Assembly (NCBI GenBank): GCA_033065855.1
Contig: JAVXUO010002049.1
Location: forward strand, 248,001 to 312,000
Length of the DNA stretch: 64,000 nucleotides
From: Escallonia rubra
Lineage: Eukaryota; Streptophyta; Magnoliopsida; Escalloniales; Escalloniaceae
Direction: 5' to 3'
Each line of letters starts with the position of its first letter. Position 1 is the stretch's first letter. A model generated the notes under the pieces. The model was not told where the DNA came from and did not search any database. It saw only the letters and a program-made list of their open reading frames with translations. Below are positions 1-11,649 of this stretch, in pieces. The translations under genes and the position numbers were made by a program.

Positions 1-1551
1 GCAAAGAGTGACTTTACTACTGCAACAGAGGCTTGTGTCCAAACTTATGGGAGATAATTTCAAATTCAATACAAGAAGGGGTCAAAAAATGGAGTTGCTG
101 ATGCATTGTCCAGATTACCTCAGATTCAGAAGGAAACAGAATGTACAGCCTTATCTATATTGGTTCCTACCTGGGTTAAGGAAATACAGGCTAGTCTTGC
201 TACAGCACATCAAATATTACTCCTATTAGGACGGCATAACAAGGTACAAAAGGAAGGTCTACATTGGTGACAACAATAACCTCAGGAACCAGATTGTAAC
301 TGAGTTGCATGGGGGAAAGGCACGTGACCACTCAGGAGTGAAGGCCATTTATCAAAGGGTTTCCTTGTTATTCTATTGGCCAAACATGATAAGTAACGTA
401 CGCCAGTGGGTTGGACAGCGTGATATTTGCCAAAAGAACAAGATAGAACACATACATAAGGCAGACCTCTTAAAGCCACTTCCAATCCCTGATATGTTAC
501 AATGGACTTCATTGAAGGTCTACCTAAGTCTAGAGGGAAGAGTGTTATATTAGTTGTCGTGGATAGACTCAGTAAATATGCACATTTCATGGCATTATCA
601 CATCCTTATACTATTGAGTCTGTGGCCAAAGTGTTAATGGACCAAGTTGTCAAGCTGCATGAGTTGCCTAATTCCATTGTCAGTGATGAAGATAAGGTAT
701 TTACTTCTCAATTATGGCAAAAACTATTGGCCTACTAGGTACTACTCTCTCCATGAGAACTGCTTACCATTCTAAAACAGATGGCCAAACACAGAGAGTT
801 AACAGATGTCTTGAAAATTACGTGAGACGTATGACAGGGACTAAACCTAAACAATGGTTAAAGTTGTTATCTCTAACAGCGCTGTGGTATAACACCAATT
901 TTCACCAGTCATAACTAGCCACTCCCTTTGAAGCCTTGTATGGCTATAAGCCAAAACCAATTGGTTGTTCATTTTTGGATCAAGCTTCTATTCCTACGGT
1001 GGACAACTACCTTAAGGATAGAAATCCTTGCTCAAGCATTACGTTGATTCCAAGAGAATGAAGACAATTCGAGGTGGGTGATTATGTATATCTTCGATTA
1101 TAGCCATATAGGCAAACTATCATTGCCCTGCGGAAGAATCTTAAGCTGGCTCCCAGGCTCTATGGACCATATGAAGTCTTAGAGCGTGTTGGTCCTGCGG
1201 CATATCGCTTGAAGTTTTCCACGTTTCCTTATTAAAGAAATGAATTGGGTCTGCGGTTCATCTATCCGTCTACTGAATTACCAGCCATTAATGCAGAAGG
1301 AACAATTCTTGATGGACCTAATTGCGGTGATAGATAGCCGTTTAATCCAGCGGAACAACCTTCCAGTAGCTCAAGTGCTCGTCAAGTGGTCAAATCTCAA
1401 TGATGGTGAGGAGACACGGGAAGATTGGGCTGTTATCAAGAACAGGTTCCCTGTCATATTGAAGTTCAGGGTTAAGCATTCACGGGGAGTTGCTGCTGCA
1501 TCAATGATGAGTGAAGAGGAAATGGCATTCAACGGCCTAACAATCATTTGA
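1..1551 (+). pseudogene. Ty3/gypsy chromovirus pol remnant (RNase H end, integrase)
   Basis: Degenerate C-terminal half of a gypsy polyprotein entering from the left edge. In order: the end of RNase H (about 8-130, reading KLMGDNFKFNTRRG), the integrase zinc-binding region (about 300-450, HGG...HSG...ICQKNK), and the integrase core (about 500-910, MDFIEGLPKSRGK, then SDEDKVF, then DGQTQRVNRCLENY). The frame shifts several times and stops near 226, 551, 736 and 912. Two key residues are changed: the first Cys of the zinc-finger CxxC is Arg, and the catalytic Glu of the GQTE motif is Gln. The element is therefore dead. Order and motifs identify gypsy. The family assignment is firm, the exact lineage is not. 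Confidence 0.85.
1240..1551 (+). pseudogene. Chromodomain-bearing C-terminus of the gypsy integrase
   Basis: Last open stretch of the same polyprotein. VLVKWSNLNDGEETREDW followed by I..RFP is the usual plant chromovirus chromodomain signature, which is thought to steer integration to particular chromatin. Upstream, about 920-1230, the GPY/F-type linker can be read in pieces (TPFEALYGY, LAPRLYGPYEVLERVG) but is frameshifted. The frame ends at a stop at 1549-1551, with no charged tail typical of full elements, so the end may also be degraded. Confidence 0.75.
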
Positions 1552-1685
1552 ATGAGTAAACATCGTGGTCTAGATGAATATAATAACTAAGCCAGGTGCT
1601 ATGCCACGTCAAGCTTGGTGAGTTGAGTGAAGAGAGAGAGAATTACAACAAAATTATGTACTAAAATTTCTCCTTCTCTCCTTAT

Positions 1686-1737
1686 GCCACAATATTTGGT
1701 CACTCTTAATGGCCACAATATTTGGTCATCCTTAGTG
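1686..1737 (+). repeat. Two tandem copies of a 26-bp unit
   Basis: GCCACAATATTTGGTC followed by a slightly variable tail occurs twice head to tail (1686-1711 and 1712-1737), with three or four differences between units. It sits just upstream of the TATA-like box and may be an LTR enhancer-type repeat. Confidence 0.8.
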
Positions 1738-1784
1738 GCCTAACTCAATATATTACCATACATGCCAATCTATATATATATATT

Positions 1785-1792
1785 TATAAATA
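1785..1792 (+). promoter_or_regulatory. TATA-like box, probable LTR promoter
   Basis: TATAAATA follows a short (TA)n run, is preceded by tandem repeats, and lies about 230 bp after the end of the gypsy reading frame, where the U3 promoter of a 3' LTR is expected. Sequence context only. Confidence 0.4.
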
Positions 1793-3569
1793 CCTTCAAC
1801 ACTTCTAGAGTACAACTTTTCATCTTCCAACTGTTTCATTTATTGCAAGGACTCTAGAATTCTCTTTACCTACACTTTTCTAGATAATCTGAAGATACAA
1901 GTTAATTGAACTTTCCAAGTTCCAGCGGCAATACTACTATTCCTCTTTTGTAGAGCAAAATATTCATTGCACTCGACTAACGTAAAAGAAATTCTCGCCC
2001 TGCCTTCCCCTAAGCCTATAAGGTACCCCTCATCAAGTCCCCCAATAAACAATTGTAATTGCATTGTCCAAAGAAAATGCTATTCTCACTCCCTTTTATA
2101 TCATTTACTACCCCTTTTCTGTCTCCAAAGATGTACTTAAAAGACAACATGTCAACCTTTTAACGACAAACCAGGATGAAGTAGCATATTAGGAAATGAA
2201 AATAGTCTCTCTATTGTCTAAATTAGTTGCCAATGAAGAGCGTACAACCCGAACAATATTTTCATTGCCGGAGAATATGGACATTTTGGCCAATGCATGT
2301 AGCTAAAACAAGATAAAGCGGAGCTTCAAGCAAGCAAAAAGGCAGAAGCAAGTGTCCTTGAATGAATGGTGTACCAGACAAAAGATAGAAGACTGTTCTT
2401 ATTCTAACCACAGAAGAGGATGATACCCGCACTATTCTTTCTAATGAGTGTTATAATTGTAAATGGCCAAGTGTGCAGAAGAGTCTCTCTCTCTCTCTCC
2501 TAACAATGCATGCTTGTCCCCCCACACACACCAATAATAATGCGATGTTACAACAACCATATTGAGTCATAGCTGTTTATTGTAGTTTTAATTTTGAGTG
2601 GACTAAATGAAAACTGTCAGGTTCTGGTGAGCCGCCATTACTTCTGTCAGTTTCTGTTCGCTATGCAACAAGAGCTGCCATTAAGGAAGCCATAAAGCAG
2701 CTTCTTTCTTGGACCAGTTTAGATCACTCTAGTTCAGCACTTCAGTTGGAGGGGCCTGCTACTTATGCCTGTTGTCAAGGCACTCCGTGGACTGGGCAAT
2801 ACGGAGAGCTACCTACAGAGTTTGCTCTATGAAAGTTAGTTTTCCTATGTTTTCATCAATAAAGTTTCTCTAATATACTTGAAAACACATAATAAGCAGC
2901 ATTCATGGTGTTGCTGATGCACTCATGGCGAAGAACTCCGTCCTGTTCATCGCATAACAGTGAGGTCCCGAATATGGCTTTTCGTTAGTCAAGTCAGTTA
3001 AGTTATTCAAACAACTCTTAGTATTGTTTATGTAACCTGAGATGCAAATTGATGGGTATTAATAATGGAGAAACAGTATTAGAGAATGATGATGATGTTC
3101 TTGTCAAACGAGAGGTGATGGTTGAAGCGATGAGAAGCGCTGTGGTTGGAAACTAGGGAGAGAACATAATATGGCTAGAGGGTGATCCGCGGTTGAATCC
3201 AAGGGATGAGAGAGAGCGAGAGTGAGAATGGAGAGGGTGAAACGGGAGATTTCAATATTTAGTCGTAATAACGTGTGACCACCTACATAACAGATTCCTC
3301 TGGTCCAGTTAAAGAATTTGTTTTATGCTTCCTCTCTGTAAAGTGTTTGGTCAGTTAAAGAATTTGCCAATAAAGTTCTTTACATGTGTGGCTACATATG
3401 CCTTTGTGCGAGACCATCTAGACGTACATAGATAGGTCAGATATAGTCCAAACTCGTTGCCATATTTATTACATGAAGGCATTCAAGTTCTGATGTACTG
3501 ATGCAAGCTTTGATCTTCCCTTTGGGGTTTGTAGGTAGAAAAACATATTTGCAGTAGCGAAACGAACTT

Positions 3570-3646
3570 AATGCCCATGCGTACATGATATACTCGCATC
3601 AAACTTTGATGCGAGTATATCATATTATCATGTATGCATGGGCATT
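3570..3646. repeat. Long imperfect palindrome at an insertion edge
   Basis: The left arm 3570-3603 (AATGCCCATGCGTACATGAT, then ATACTCGCATCAAA) is followed at once by its reverse complement up to about 3646, with a few extra bases in the right arm. Only the left arm exists in copy B (about 35538-35575), so the right arm arrived with the adjoining insertion. Confidence 0.85.
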
Positions 3647-4299
3647 CAGGCGCCGGTTCCTAATCCTTGGTTCACTATTTCAGGCCATCACTATCGTCAC
3701 TTCCTCGGTTCGTCCGCCGGCTCGTAGATCTAGGCTAGATCTGGCCGGAGTTGGGGTGGGGACTGCCGGACTGGGGAGGGCCTTCGCGCTTCGGAATCGG
3801 GGCTTTGCCTTTGACAGACGTGAGAGTCTCACGGTGAGACGACCACTTCCTCGGTTCCTCCGCCGTCCGTGACTCCGTGAGAGCAGGGGCGGACATTGAC
3901 CGTTGAGCCTTGACGGCGACCGGCATTACCGTTACCGATGAGGCGATGAGACGATGACCGGTGGCCGTGGGCTGTGACTGAGAGAGTGAGAGGCGCCATG
4001 GCCCGTGAGTCCATGTCCGGTGTCTGTCAGTCCGTGTCATGCACGGTCGGAGAAAGTGAGAGGCGCTGGTGGCCGTGGGCGGTGACTGACCGGTGAGAGT
4101 TCGACCGTCGACGGTGACGACAGGAACTGAGAGTGACTGGTCTGAGTGAGAGCCGAGAGGAGGAGAGAGAGAGAGAGAAAGTCGCGAATGAAAAAAAAAC
4201 ACTATATATATATATATATATATAATTTTTTTTAATTTTTTTTTCAAAATCTGAGGGGGTGCTTTATTCCCCCCTCGTACATATGTAGTTCCGCCCCTA
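3604..4299. mobile_element. GC-rich insertion in copy A, probable truncated TIR transposon
   Basis: Copy B reads straight through this point with CATCAAAGTTGCATG. In copy A the word CATCAAA occurs on both sides (3597-3603 and 4300-4306), as a target-site duplication would. The insert starts with the inverted flank described for the palindrome, continues as a GC-rich region unlike its AT-rich surroundings, has (TA)n and T-runs near 4200-4245, and ends with TAGTTCCGCCCCTA. Read in reverse this is TAGGGGCGGAACTA, close to the terminus that starts at 63771. Open frames on both strands here have no recognisable domain. The superfamily is uncertain (hAT-like terminus). Confidence 0.6.
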
Positions 4300-4881
4300 C
4301 ATCAAAGTTGCATGTCGATCGATGTATCGGCATCAGACGTACTGAGACCACAATTTTCACATTCGAAACTTGATGTCTAGTACTTCACTATGCAAGTGTC
4401 GTGATTATTTCATATACCATTAATCAGTTTGAGCTAAATACTTTAAAATGGTACAGACCAGGTTGATCCGGCCCATCAAGCGGGCGTAAACAAAGAATCA
4501 CATTAGCAAGTTATGTCAAAACGAGTTATAGCGTTCCAAAGTAGCGCACTCCTTGAGATATTTGCCGCCTAAGTTTTATGCCTCATAAGCCAAACATTTT
4601 GAACATACCAAGCAATCGTATCTTTGCCGTTGTGCAAAGATTTCTTCTTCCGACTTTTTACTCGTTAATTAATTTATCAACTGTAGGCCTAGAAGACGAA
4701 CAAGTCAAAGTTAGTATACCAATACAACAATGATGAATGTGACACCGAATGTTATTGGATTCTACACAAAAACCACTCATAAATAGTGGTTAATTGATGT
4801 TACTTTCCAAATTTCAAGCAATAAAGATAAATAGTCAATTTGTATATACCCTTGCATAGGCAATCACACGATAAAGACTAT

Positions 4882-5461
4882 TTAGAGTGTGTTTGAATGT
4901 GAGATTTGAACTGAAAATTTCACTTTGAGAAAATATTTAGAAATTTTTTAAACAAAATTTCTTGTTTGTACTGTACAAAAGAGAATTTGCAAAATTCTCT
5001 AAGAATGTGTTTGGATGAAGACTTTCAAATTACCTTGTATTTCAAAATCTATTCATTTTGAAATTCGTTGATTTACAAATTTATGGAATTGCAAATATTG
5101 TGTTTGGGCGATTTTGTAAATTGAGTATTTTATATGTGGATTTACATTTGAAAATTTGAACCTTGACAATTTAATGGTGTATATGTACAAGCTAATGAGA
5201 GAGACCATCTCATTTTTTATGGAAGAAGTTACCTAAAAGAATGGAGACTCTTTTTTGTGGAAGAGATTTGACAAATAATTAGTCTGGACTAGTTATTTCT
5301 AGAGGGAATTTTAGCACACCAAATTTTCTTTCCAAATCCCTCATAGAATTTGGTAAATTCATCTAGTCAGTATCCAAATAAGGAATTTTATGCAATGTAT
5401 TTCAAAATCCTTTATGAAAATGTAATCTCCAGTTCAATTACCTCATCCAAACACACTCTAA
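4882..5461. mobile_element. MITE-like element with TTAGAGTGTGTTTG inverted ends
   Basis: The left end TTAGAGTGTGTTTGAATG and the right end CATCCAAACACACTCTAA are near-perfect inverted repeats about 580 bp apart, with no coding capacity between them. A second, internal AATGTGTTTGGATG at about 5004 and a repeated AACTAGTCTGGACTAG word inside and after the element suggest a nested or rearranged copy. A target duplication was not clear. The insertion truncates copy A. Confidence 0.65.
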
Positions 5462-5637
5462 GGGATTTGAACTGGAAATAACTAGTCTGGACTAGGACTA
5501 GTTATTTGCCAAATCCCTTCAAAGAAGTAATTTGTAAAACTACTACCCAACTTATGCCTACTTTCCAGGATAACTGCTCTCCACCCTTTCAGGAAAGTCT
5601 TGAATGCATTATTACTCATTTCACCACAAGAAAAAAT

Positions 5638-5960
5638 GCTTTTAGCGACGGATTTTCCCGTCGCTAAAAGCCTTTATTCCGTCGCTAAAAAAATTAGCGA
5701 CGGATTTACCGTCGCTAAAAGTCCCTCGTATAAAAGCCCGTCAGTAATAGTTTAGCGACGGAATTTTTAACTCCGTCGCTAAATATGTAATTTTTTGCGA
5801 CGGATTTATTTTTAATTAGCGACGGAATATCCGTCGCTAATTATATTTTTAGTATTTTAATTTATTTTCTTTTTTATAAAATTAGCGACGGAATAATTTT
5901 TAGCGACGGACTTTTCCGTCGCTAAAAATATTATTTAGCGACGGAATATTCTGTCGCCAA
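5638..5960. repeat. CACTA left subterminal repeat array
   Basis: At least ten copies of (T)TTAGCGACGG and its complement CCGTCGCTAAAA are packed in about 320 bp, often as small inverted pairs. In characterised En/Spm elements such arrays bind the TNPA-type protein and position the transposase. Binding here is inferred from that family. Confidence 0.85.
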
Positions 5961-6214
5961 AAATCAATTTTTTTTTTGAATTTTTTTTTATTACCCAGAC
6001 CTGTAATACAATTTTAATTTCTCAACAACAACGCGCAATAATCCATACGGAAAGAAATATATATAATCAATTATAAAAATATTTCAATATAAAAACACTC
6101 ATATGTACAAGCCGGGAACCGAATACAGCCGGTTAGGGGAGGGGAGAAGAGTACAAGCCGGGGGGGAAGCTAGGAAGGGGCTCATTAGCGGTCGCCGAGT
6201 CCCGGATCTGGATC

Positions 6215-7811
6215 CTACTGATTCGGGGCCGGCTCGGCATGTCCAGCAGTGCCCTGCTCCCTGATCATCCTCACCACCACTGTAGCAATGCGCTGGATCT
6301 CCTCGTCGTCCAACTGACGCTGAGGAGCCGGTGTCTGTGGAGGGGCAGCAGGGGGTGAGGACGCTCCTATCACGGCACGAGCAGTCGTGCTAGGCAGGCC
6401 GCGTATGCGGCCTTTCGGCCGATTCACGACCTCCGGCGTATCCAGCCATCGCTTCAACCCCCCAGTACTCGCAGCCGTACTAGTGGACGCTGATGGCTGT
6501 CCGGACTGCTGCTCGGACCCCCTTAGCTGTTCATACGAGGCCTGCAAAAACAGTGGTTTACGATACGTTAGGGCATTAATTAACGAAACGGACATTGAGG
6601 ATAGAAAGAAAAAACATTAACAGCTTAAATAAATTGACTCACATCGATCCGCCGGGCAATATCTGAAATATAGTCGCCCGCCCGGTGCGCCTCGTCCTTG
6701 TCCTTCTTCCGCACGTGCGTCTGACTATAGGTCAGAGCTATGACCTCATCCTCCTCCAGATCCGGGTGCTCGACCGCGTTCATGTGTCGGACGATGTCGT
6801 GTGGCACCGACCCCCCCGTGTGCGTCGGATCTCTGTTCTGTCTGTTCTCGGCCCCGCTCTTACTCTTGGCGTCCCAGCCTGGATCCGCAGCCCACCGATC
6901 TATCATCTCCCCCATACACGGTGAGATATCCAATGTGGGGGATATCTCGTCATGTCCGTCATAGAGGCACCCGCGGGTAGCGCCTTCTTCGCCCGGTCCC
7001 GTGCATCGTGGAGCCATCGGCGGTAATTCTTGCCGATGTAGGCAAAGAAAGCCTGCTGCCCCAATACCTGCTGCTGAGGCGTGTCAAACGTGAACCCCTC
7101 ATGTAAGGCATTCAATAACACAAATTAACAACATAAAACAAACTGTAATTAAACATTTACTAACGCTGAAAAAAATACTTCACCGTACCAGCCACTCCTC
7201 CCATAAGGCCTCCCTCGCAGCGGCATCCCAGTATAGGCGTGGCTCGAAGAATCGGCCCTTAACAAGAACGCCGATCTTCGTCCTCGCCTGAGCCTCCAGG
7301 ATCCTGCCAAAGAAGTGAATAAATAAATTAATACATTTCAAATATAAATTAACACCCCAAAATCTTAAATATAAGGCATGAGGTGATATTTTTTAGTACT
7401 TACAGACCCTCCTGCGTGAGGGTAACTCTCTGTTTACGCTGGGGGTCGATGCGTACCCCGCGTGTCGGACCACGGCCTCGTCGAGATCCTACAAAACACA
7501 TACATTAATACAGTTCAAATATACTTTAAATATAAGGCTAGCGAAAATGTACTAAACACCGTTATAAACTATACCTGAGGTAGAACCCACGGAAGATGGA
7601 GAATGCACGCGCGTGTGGGATGAATCTGCGTCGGGCTCGGGCTGGGGTGACGACTCGGGCTGGGGCTGGAGCTGGGCATGAGGCTGGGGCCCATCTGCTG
7701 TCCGCGATCACTCTGTGCCTCGTCATCAGTAGGCAATGACGAGGTGGGACCCACCGGGGAGGAAGCAGCTCGGCGTCCAGCCCGGCCACGAATAGCCCGT
7801 ATCCTATCCAT
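6215..7811 (-). pseudogene. CACTA TNPA-like protein gene, frameshifted
   Basis: Second gene of the element, read right to left. Proposed exons: 7811-7575 (starts MDRIRAIRGRAGRRAAS), 7488-7404 (RGRGPTRGVRIDPQRKQRV), 7303-7189 (EAQARTKIGVLVKGRF), about 7097-6644 and about 6542-6215. Splice sites are good for the first three and less clear for exon 4. Exon 4 holds FFAYIGKNYRRWLHDARDRA and DPTHTGGSVPHDIVRHM, typical of the plant transposase family found beside CACTA transposases. The last exon contains an amphipathic stretch (DDEEIQRIATVVVRMIREQ) and ends ...PAPNQ. Inside exon 4 the frame changes near a run of five C (6909-6913), so the copy is probably inactive. Expected role, from the family: DNA-binding co-factor for the subterminal repeats. 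Confidence 0.7.
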
Positions 7812-7991
7812 ATCTGACTTCATATAGATTATATACAAAGACATTAACACGTGAAAAACAATAATTTAGGCATAAATCATCATCGGCACTATATATATAT
7901 ATATATATGAACGGATGTGCAAAAACACATCAATAAACACCAAGTTCTAAAATGTTACTACATTTTTCCCGTGATGTTACAACATTACAAG

Positions 7992-10900
7992 TCAATCATT
8001 TTCAGTTTGCGAATCATCTTCATCACTTTCCTCGTCGCCCTCTTCTTCGTGGGACTCGTCGTCCTCTTCATCTTCTAATTCATCCTCTTCATCAGTAGAC
8101 TCGGTCACATCATCTCCAACACTTTCCACGTCTTCCGCGTCATCATCTACGACTTCTTCTCCCACAAGAAGTGTTGTTGGAAGAGGAAGATCGTCCTCCT
8201 CGTTGTTGACCTCAACAGGGAACAAGACACGTGGTTGGTCGGCTTGAAAGGAGTCTAGCTCACTGTCATATGTCACGGGCAATTTCTTGGACTTGATAGT
8301 TGTATACCAATGAGATTTGGGATTGGCGACGTCCTCCGCGTAAAAGACTTGTACAGCTTGACTAGCAAACACAAAGGGCTCGTCTGATGCAAGTCTTGAC
8401 TTGACATTGACATCTACAATCCCTTGAGAGCTAACACGGATTCCTCTACTGCATGTGACATCGAACCACGTACACTTGAACATTACCAGGCGGTTTTGGG
8501 AACCCAGATATGTTAGCTCAACAATCTCATCTAGCTCTCCGTAAAAGTCCATGCAATTCTCGGCATAACAGTCGCCGTTGACCAAGACTCCACTGTTTTG
8601 GGTTTGTTTTGTTCGGTCATCATCTTTTACGTTAAACCTAAACCCGTTGATGATATAGCATCCGTAACAGTATGGTTGTTTGTTAGGGCCTTCGGCTAGT
8701 AATTTCAAGCAGGAGGGCACTGGTCTATCCATTGACTGAACCTATTGTAGATGACGGTAAAAATTAAGGATAAATCAGTATACTAATTGGCCACAGAACT
8801 GTATATAACACATAATATAATTTCGTTAAATAATCTTACACGGATTTTGAACCACTGTACAAATTGTGATTTCCGATGAGATTCAAGTCCAGCGGGATCA
8901 GTGATTAAAGATTCCGCATCGAACTCACTGCAAACCAATATGCATTTGACTCGCTTAACACACACTTTCAATTATGTACAGCAATGTAAGTGAATTAAGA
9001 CTTTAACTTACTCAACGAATGCCGAAACTTCATCGCAATTTAGAAGGGCATATATTGTTGCAGCACTGTACTCTTCATCTGTTAGCCATCGAGTATACGT
9101 TCGGCCGAACGGACTACCTGACTGCTTGAATATTGACAATTGCCCTTCCAAATTTGTGCTTGCTCCGGGATCATTTCGGCCTAGTTGATTTAACCTTGTA
9201 CCAACATCAGGCCCGAAATATTGACTACAAAAGTTTACAAGTTCTTCCATTACGTAAGCCTCCGCAATTGAGCCCTCAACCCGAGCCTTATTACGGACTT
9301 TTTTCTTTAAATGGAACATGAACCTAGAAGTTTAGCGAATCGAGTTAGGTGGAATATCAATGACGTCGCATTAAGTGTAAACGAACAACTGTAACAATTT
9401 AAGGATTACCTCTCGAAGGGATACATCCACCGATATTGCACGGGTCCACCCATCTTAGCTTCATATGCCAAGTGAACAGGCAGATGCTCCATTGAATCAA
9501 AGAACGAAGGTGGGAAGATTTTCTCCAGCTTGCAAATCGTCACCACAATGTTCTTCTAAAGCACTTCCATGTTACTCACCCGGATCGTAGAAGAGCATAT
9601 ATCTCGAAAGAAATGAGATAATTCAGTCAAAGTCTCGCAAACAACCCGTGGCAACAGTCCCCGGAAGGCAATAGGAATGAATCTCTCCATGAATACGTGG
9701 CAGTCGTGACTCTTCATCCCTTGGAACTTGCATTCTGATACATTGCAACAACGAGATATGTTGGACGCAAACCCATCCGGAAGCTTCAAATTCTTAACCC
9801 ACTGACAGACCTTCTCCACTTGTTTCTTGTCTAGACAGTAAGGTGCTTTCGGAAGTATGGTCCTCCCACTGACTGTCCGAGGATGCAATTCACGGTGTAC
9901 ACCCAACTGTTGTAGATCCCTTCTCGCTTTAAGGTGATCTTTCGATTTGCCCTTGACATTCATCACTGTGTTGAACACATTATCAAAAACGTTCTTCTCA
10001 ATATGCATCACATCCATGTTGTTTCGGATAACGAGCGTCCTCCAGTAGGCTAACTCCCAGAAGATACAAAATTTTCTCCAGTTGTGCTCTTTCCCGAACC
10101 CTGCAATCTTCTGATCCGGCACACCCTTACCGTGTGGTATGTCAGTATCAATTGCCTCCAGGTGTGAGAGTACTTCTTCACCAGATGGGTAGTCCAGTGT
10201 GACAACCTCACGCTCGATTGTCCCGTCAAATTTATCCTTCTGCCTACGAAACTGATGGCCCGGTGGCAAAAGCTTACGGTGACATCCGAACCACAAGGCC
10301 TTTCCGCCGTGCTTTAACGTATGACCGGGGTTCACGCCCATACAAGCAGGGCATGCTAGCTTCCCATGTGTGCTCCAGCCACACGTCATTCCCAATGCGG
10401 GGAAATCATGTATAGTCCACATCAAAGCAGCCCTCATCTGAAAATTTTGTTTAAGGGATGCATCATATGTTTCGACTCCATGATTCCATAACTATTTTAA
10501 CTCATCAATCAACGGCCTTAAATACACATCTATGTCCTTACCGGGACTCTTCGGCCCCGGAATAAGCAACGACAAGAACATATACGGCTTCTTCATGCAC
10601 ATGCCTGGTGGAAGGTTGTAAGGGACAATAATAACAGGCCAACAGGAGTAAGGCGTGGTAGACTGACCGAAAGGGTTGAACCCATCGGTTGCCAGACCAA
10701 GTCTAACATTCCGAACTTCCTGAGCAAAGACTGGATGCCTGCGGTCAAACTCCTTCCACGCCTCTCCATCAGCTGGGTGTGTCAGCACATCGGCATCGTT
10801 GCTGCGAGTCTCACGGTGAGCCCTCATATGTTCAGCCGTATTGGAGGAGTAGTACATTCTCTGAAGCCGTGGTGTGACCGGGAAATATCGCAATATCTTC

Positions 10901-11643
10901 CATGCAATGTTTTTCTTCTTCCCTTTGTCCGGTTTGTACCTCGAATGATCACATACTGGACACCGTGACAAATCCTTATTCTCTTTCCAGAATAATACAC
11001 AATCGTTATTGCACGCATCTATCCGGTCATAGCTCAACCCAAGTTTCCTCATCATCTTCTTCGCGTCATAGTACGACGGCGGTAGCTTTTCACTTTCGGG
11101 CAGTATTTCTTTGATTAAGGTAACAAACTCGTTAAAACCTTTCTCACTCAGCCCGTGGTCTGATTTCAACTGTAATAACCTACTAACCGCAGACAGCCGT
11201 GTGTGTTTCGGAGCTCCATCCCACAGCGGCTCTTCCGCAGCTCTCAACAACTCATAAAACTGATGAGCCCCCTCGTTCGGCGGTTGTGGACTGTCGTTAC
11301 CCCAGTCAACATTAGCATGCCCAGCATCCATAATCATATCTCGGTAATCATATCGTGCCTCCTCCCTAACTTCAGTTTGACTAGCCGGGTTGGACGACAA
11401 TACTATCGTTTCCCCGTGCTGCGTCCACCTTGTGTATCCACCCATAAAACCGTACCGACGAAGATGCCATTTTACTTCAATTCTTTTTCTCCAGTGCAAC
11501 AACTCACATCTACCGCACGGACACCTTATCTTATCAAGGTCAACATGTGCAGGATGCGCATAAGCGAAGTCGAGAAATTCGTCAACGCGACACTCAAAAT
11601 CTTCAGCATTCTTCCTTTTCATCCAACTTCGATCGACTGACAT
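7992..11643 (-). pseudogene. CACTA transposase (TNPD/TNP2 type) with two nonsense codons
   Basis: Exons 11643-9410, 9323-9012, 8927-8840 and 8741-7992 join with GT-AG sites into 1,128 codons. Domains in order: transposase-associated N-terminal domain (MSVDRSWMKRKN, then IRCPCGRCELLH), Transposase_21 core (LGLATDGFNPFG, SCWPVIIVPYNLPPGMCMK, ACPACMGVN), DUF4218 (CKLEKIFPPSFFDSMEHLP, RVEGSIAEAYVMEELVNFC), DUF4216 (CTWFDVTCSRGIRV, QVFYAEDV) and a very acidic tail of Asp/Glu repeats. Only two in-frame stops are seen, at 10492-10494 after DELK and at 9556-9558 after NMEVL. The first exon is otherwise open for about 2.2 kb. Start chosen at MSVDRSW, which opens the domain. The enzyme would cut the CACTA ends in the nucleus. 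This copy needs two readthroughs to make it. Confidence 0.88.
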
Positions 11644-11649
11644 GACGAC

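Larger units (their letters stand above)
1552..2547. other. Non-coding flank, probably 3' LTR remains of the gypsy element
   Basis: No gene is visible. The first part lies where a 3' LTR would be expected and holds a 26-bp tandem repeat and a TATA-like box, but no clear polypurine tract or TG...CA boundary could be fixed. A short TC-rich microsatellite lies near 2483-2500. The rest shows nothing recognisable. Confidence 0.4.
2548..4880 (+). repeat. Copy A of the receptor-kinase upstream module
   Basis: The block is recognisably the same sequence as 34058-35600 (copy B), and its right part (about 4300-4880) matches copies C, D and E near 37.3, 45.7 and 46.8 kb. Shared landmarks include the stretch with GGGGCCTGCTACTTATGCC, the phrase GTTGCATGTCGATC and the motif TTACTGGATTGTACAC. 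Copies C and E end directly at S-receptor-like kinase genes. Copy A has no kinase body. It is interrupted by an insertion at 3604-4299 and stops at the MITE starting at 4882. Confidence 0.8.

Noticed and set aside
3735-4247. Open frame of about 170 codons on the minus strand in the GC-rich insertion
   Set aside because: Low-complexity Ser/Pro/Thr/Arg text, an overlapping open frame on the other strand, and no domain. It is a composition effect.
5638-5960. Regularly repeated GCGACGG units that could look like a CRISPR-like array
   Set aside because: Units occur in both orientations as inverted pairs next to a CACTA terminus, with no constant spacer length, in plant DNA. They are transposon subterminal repeats.
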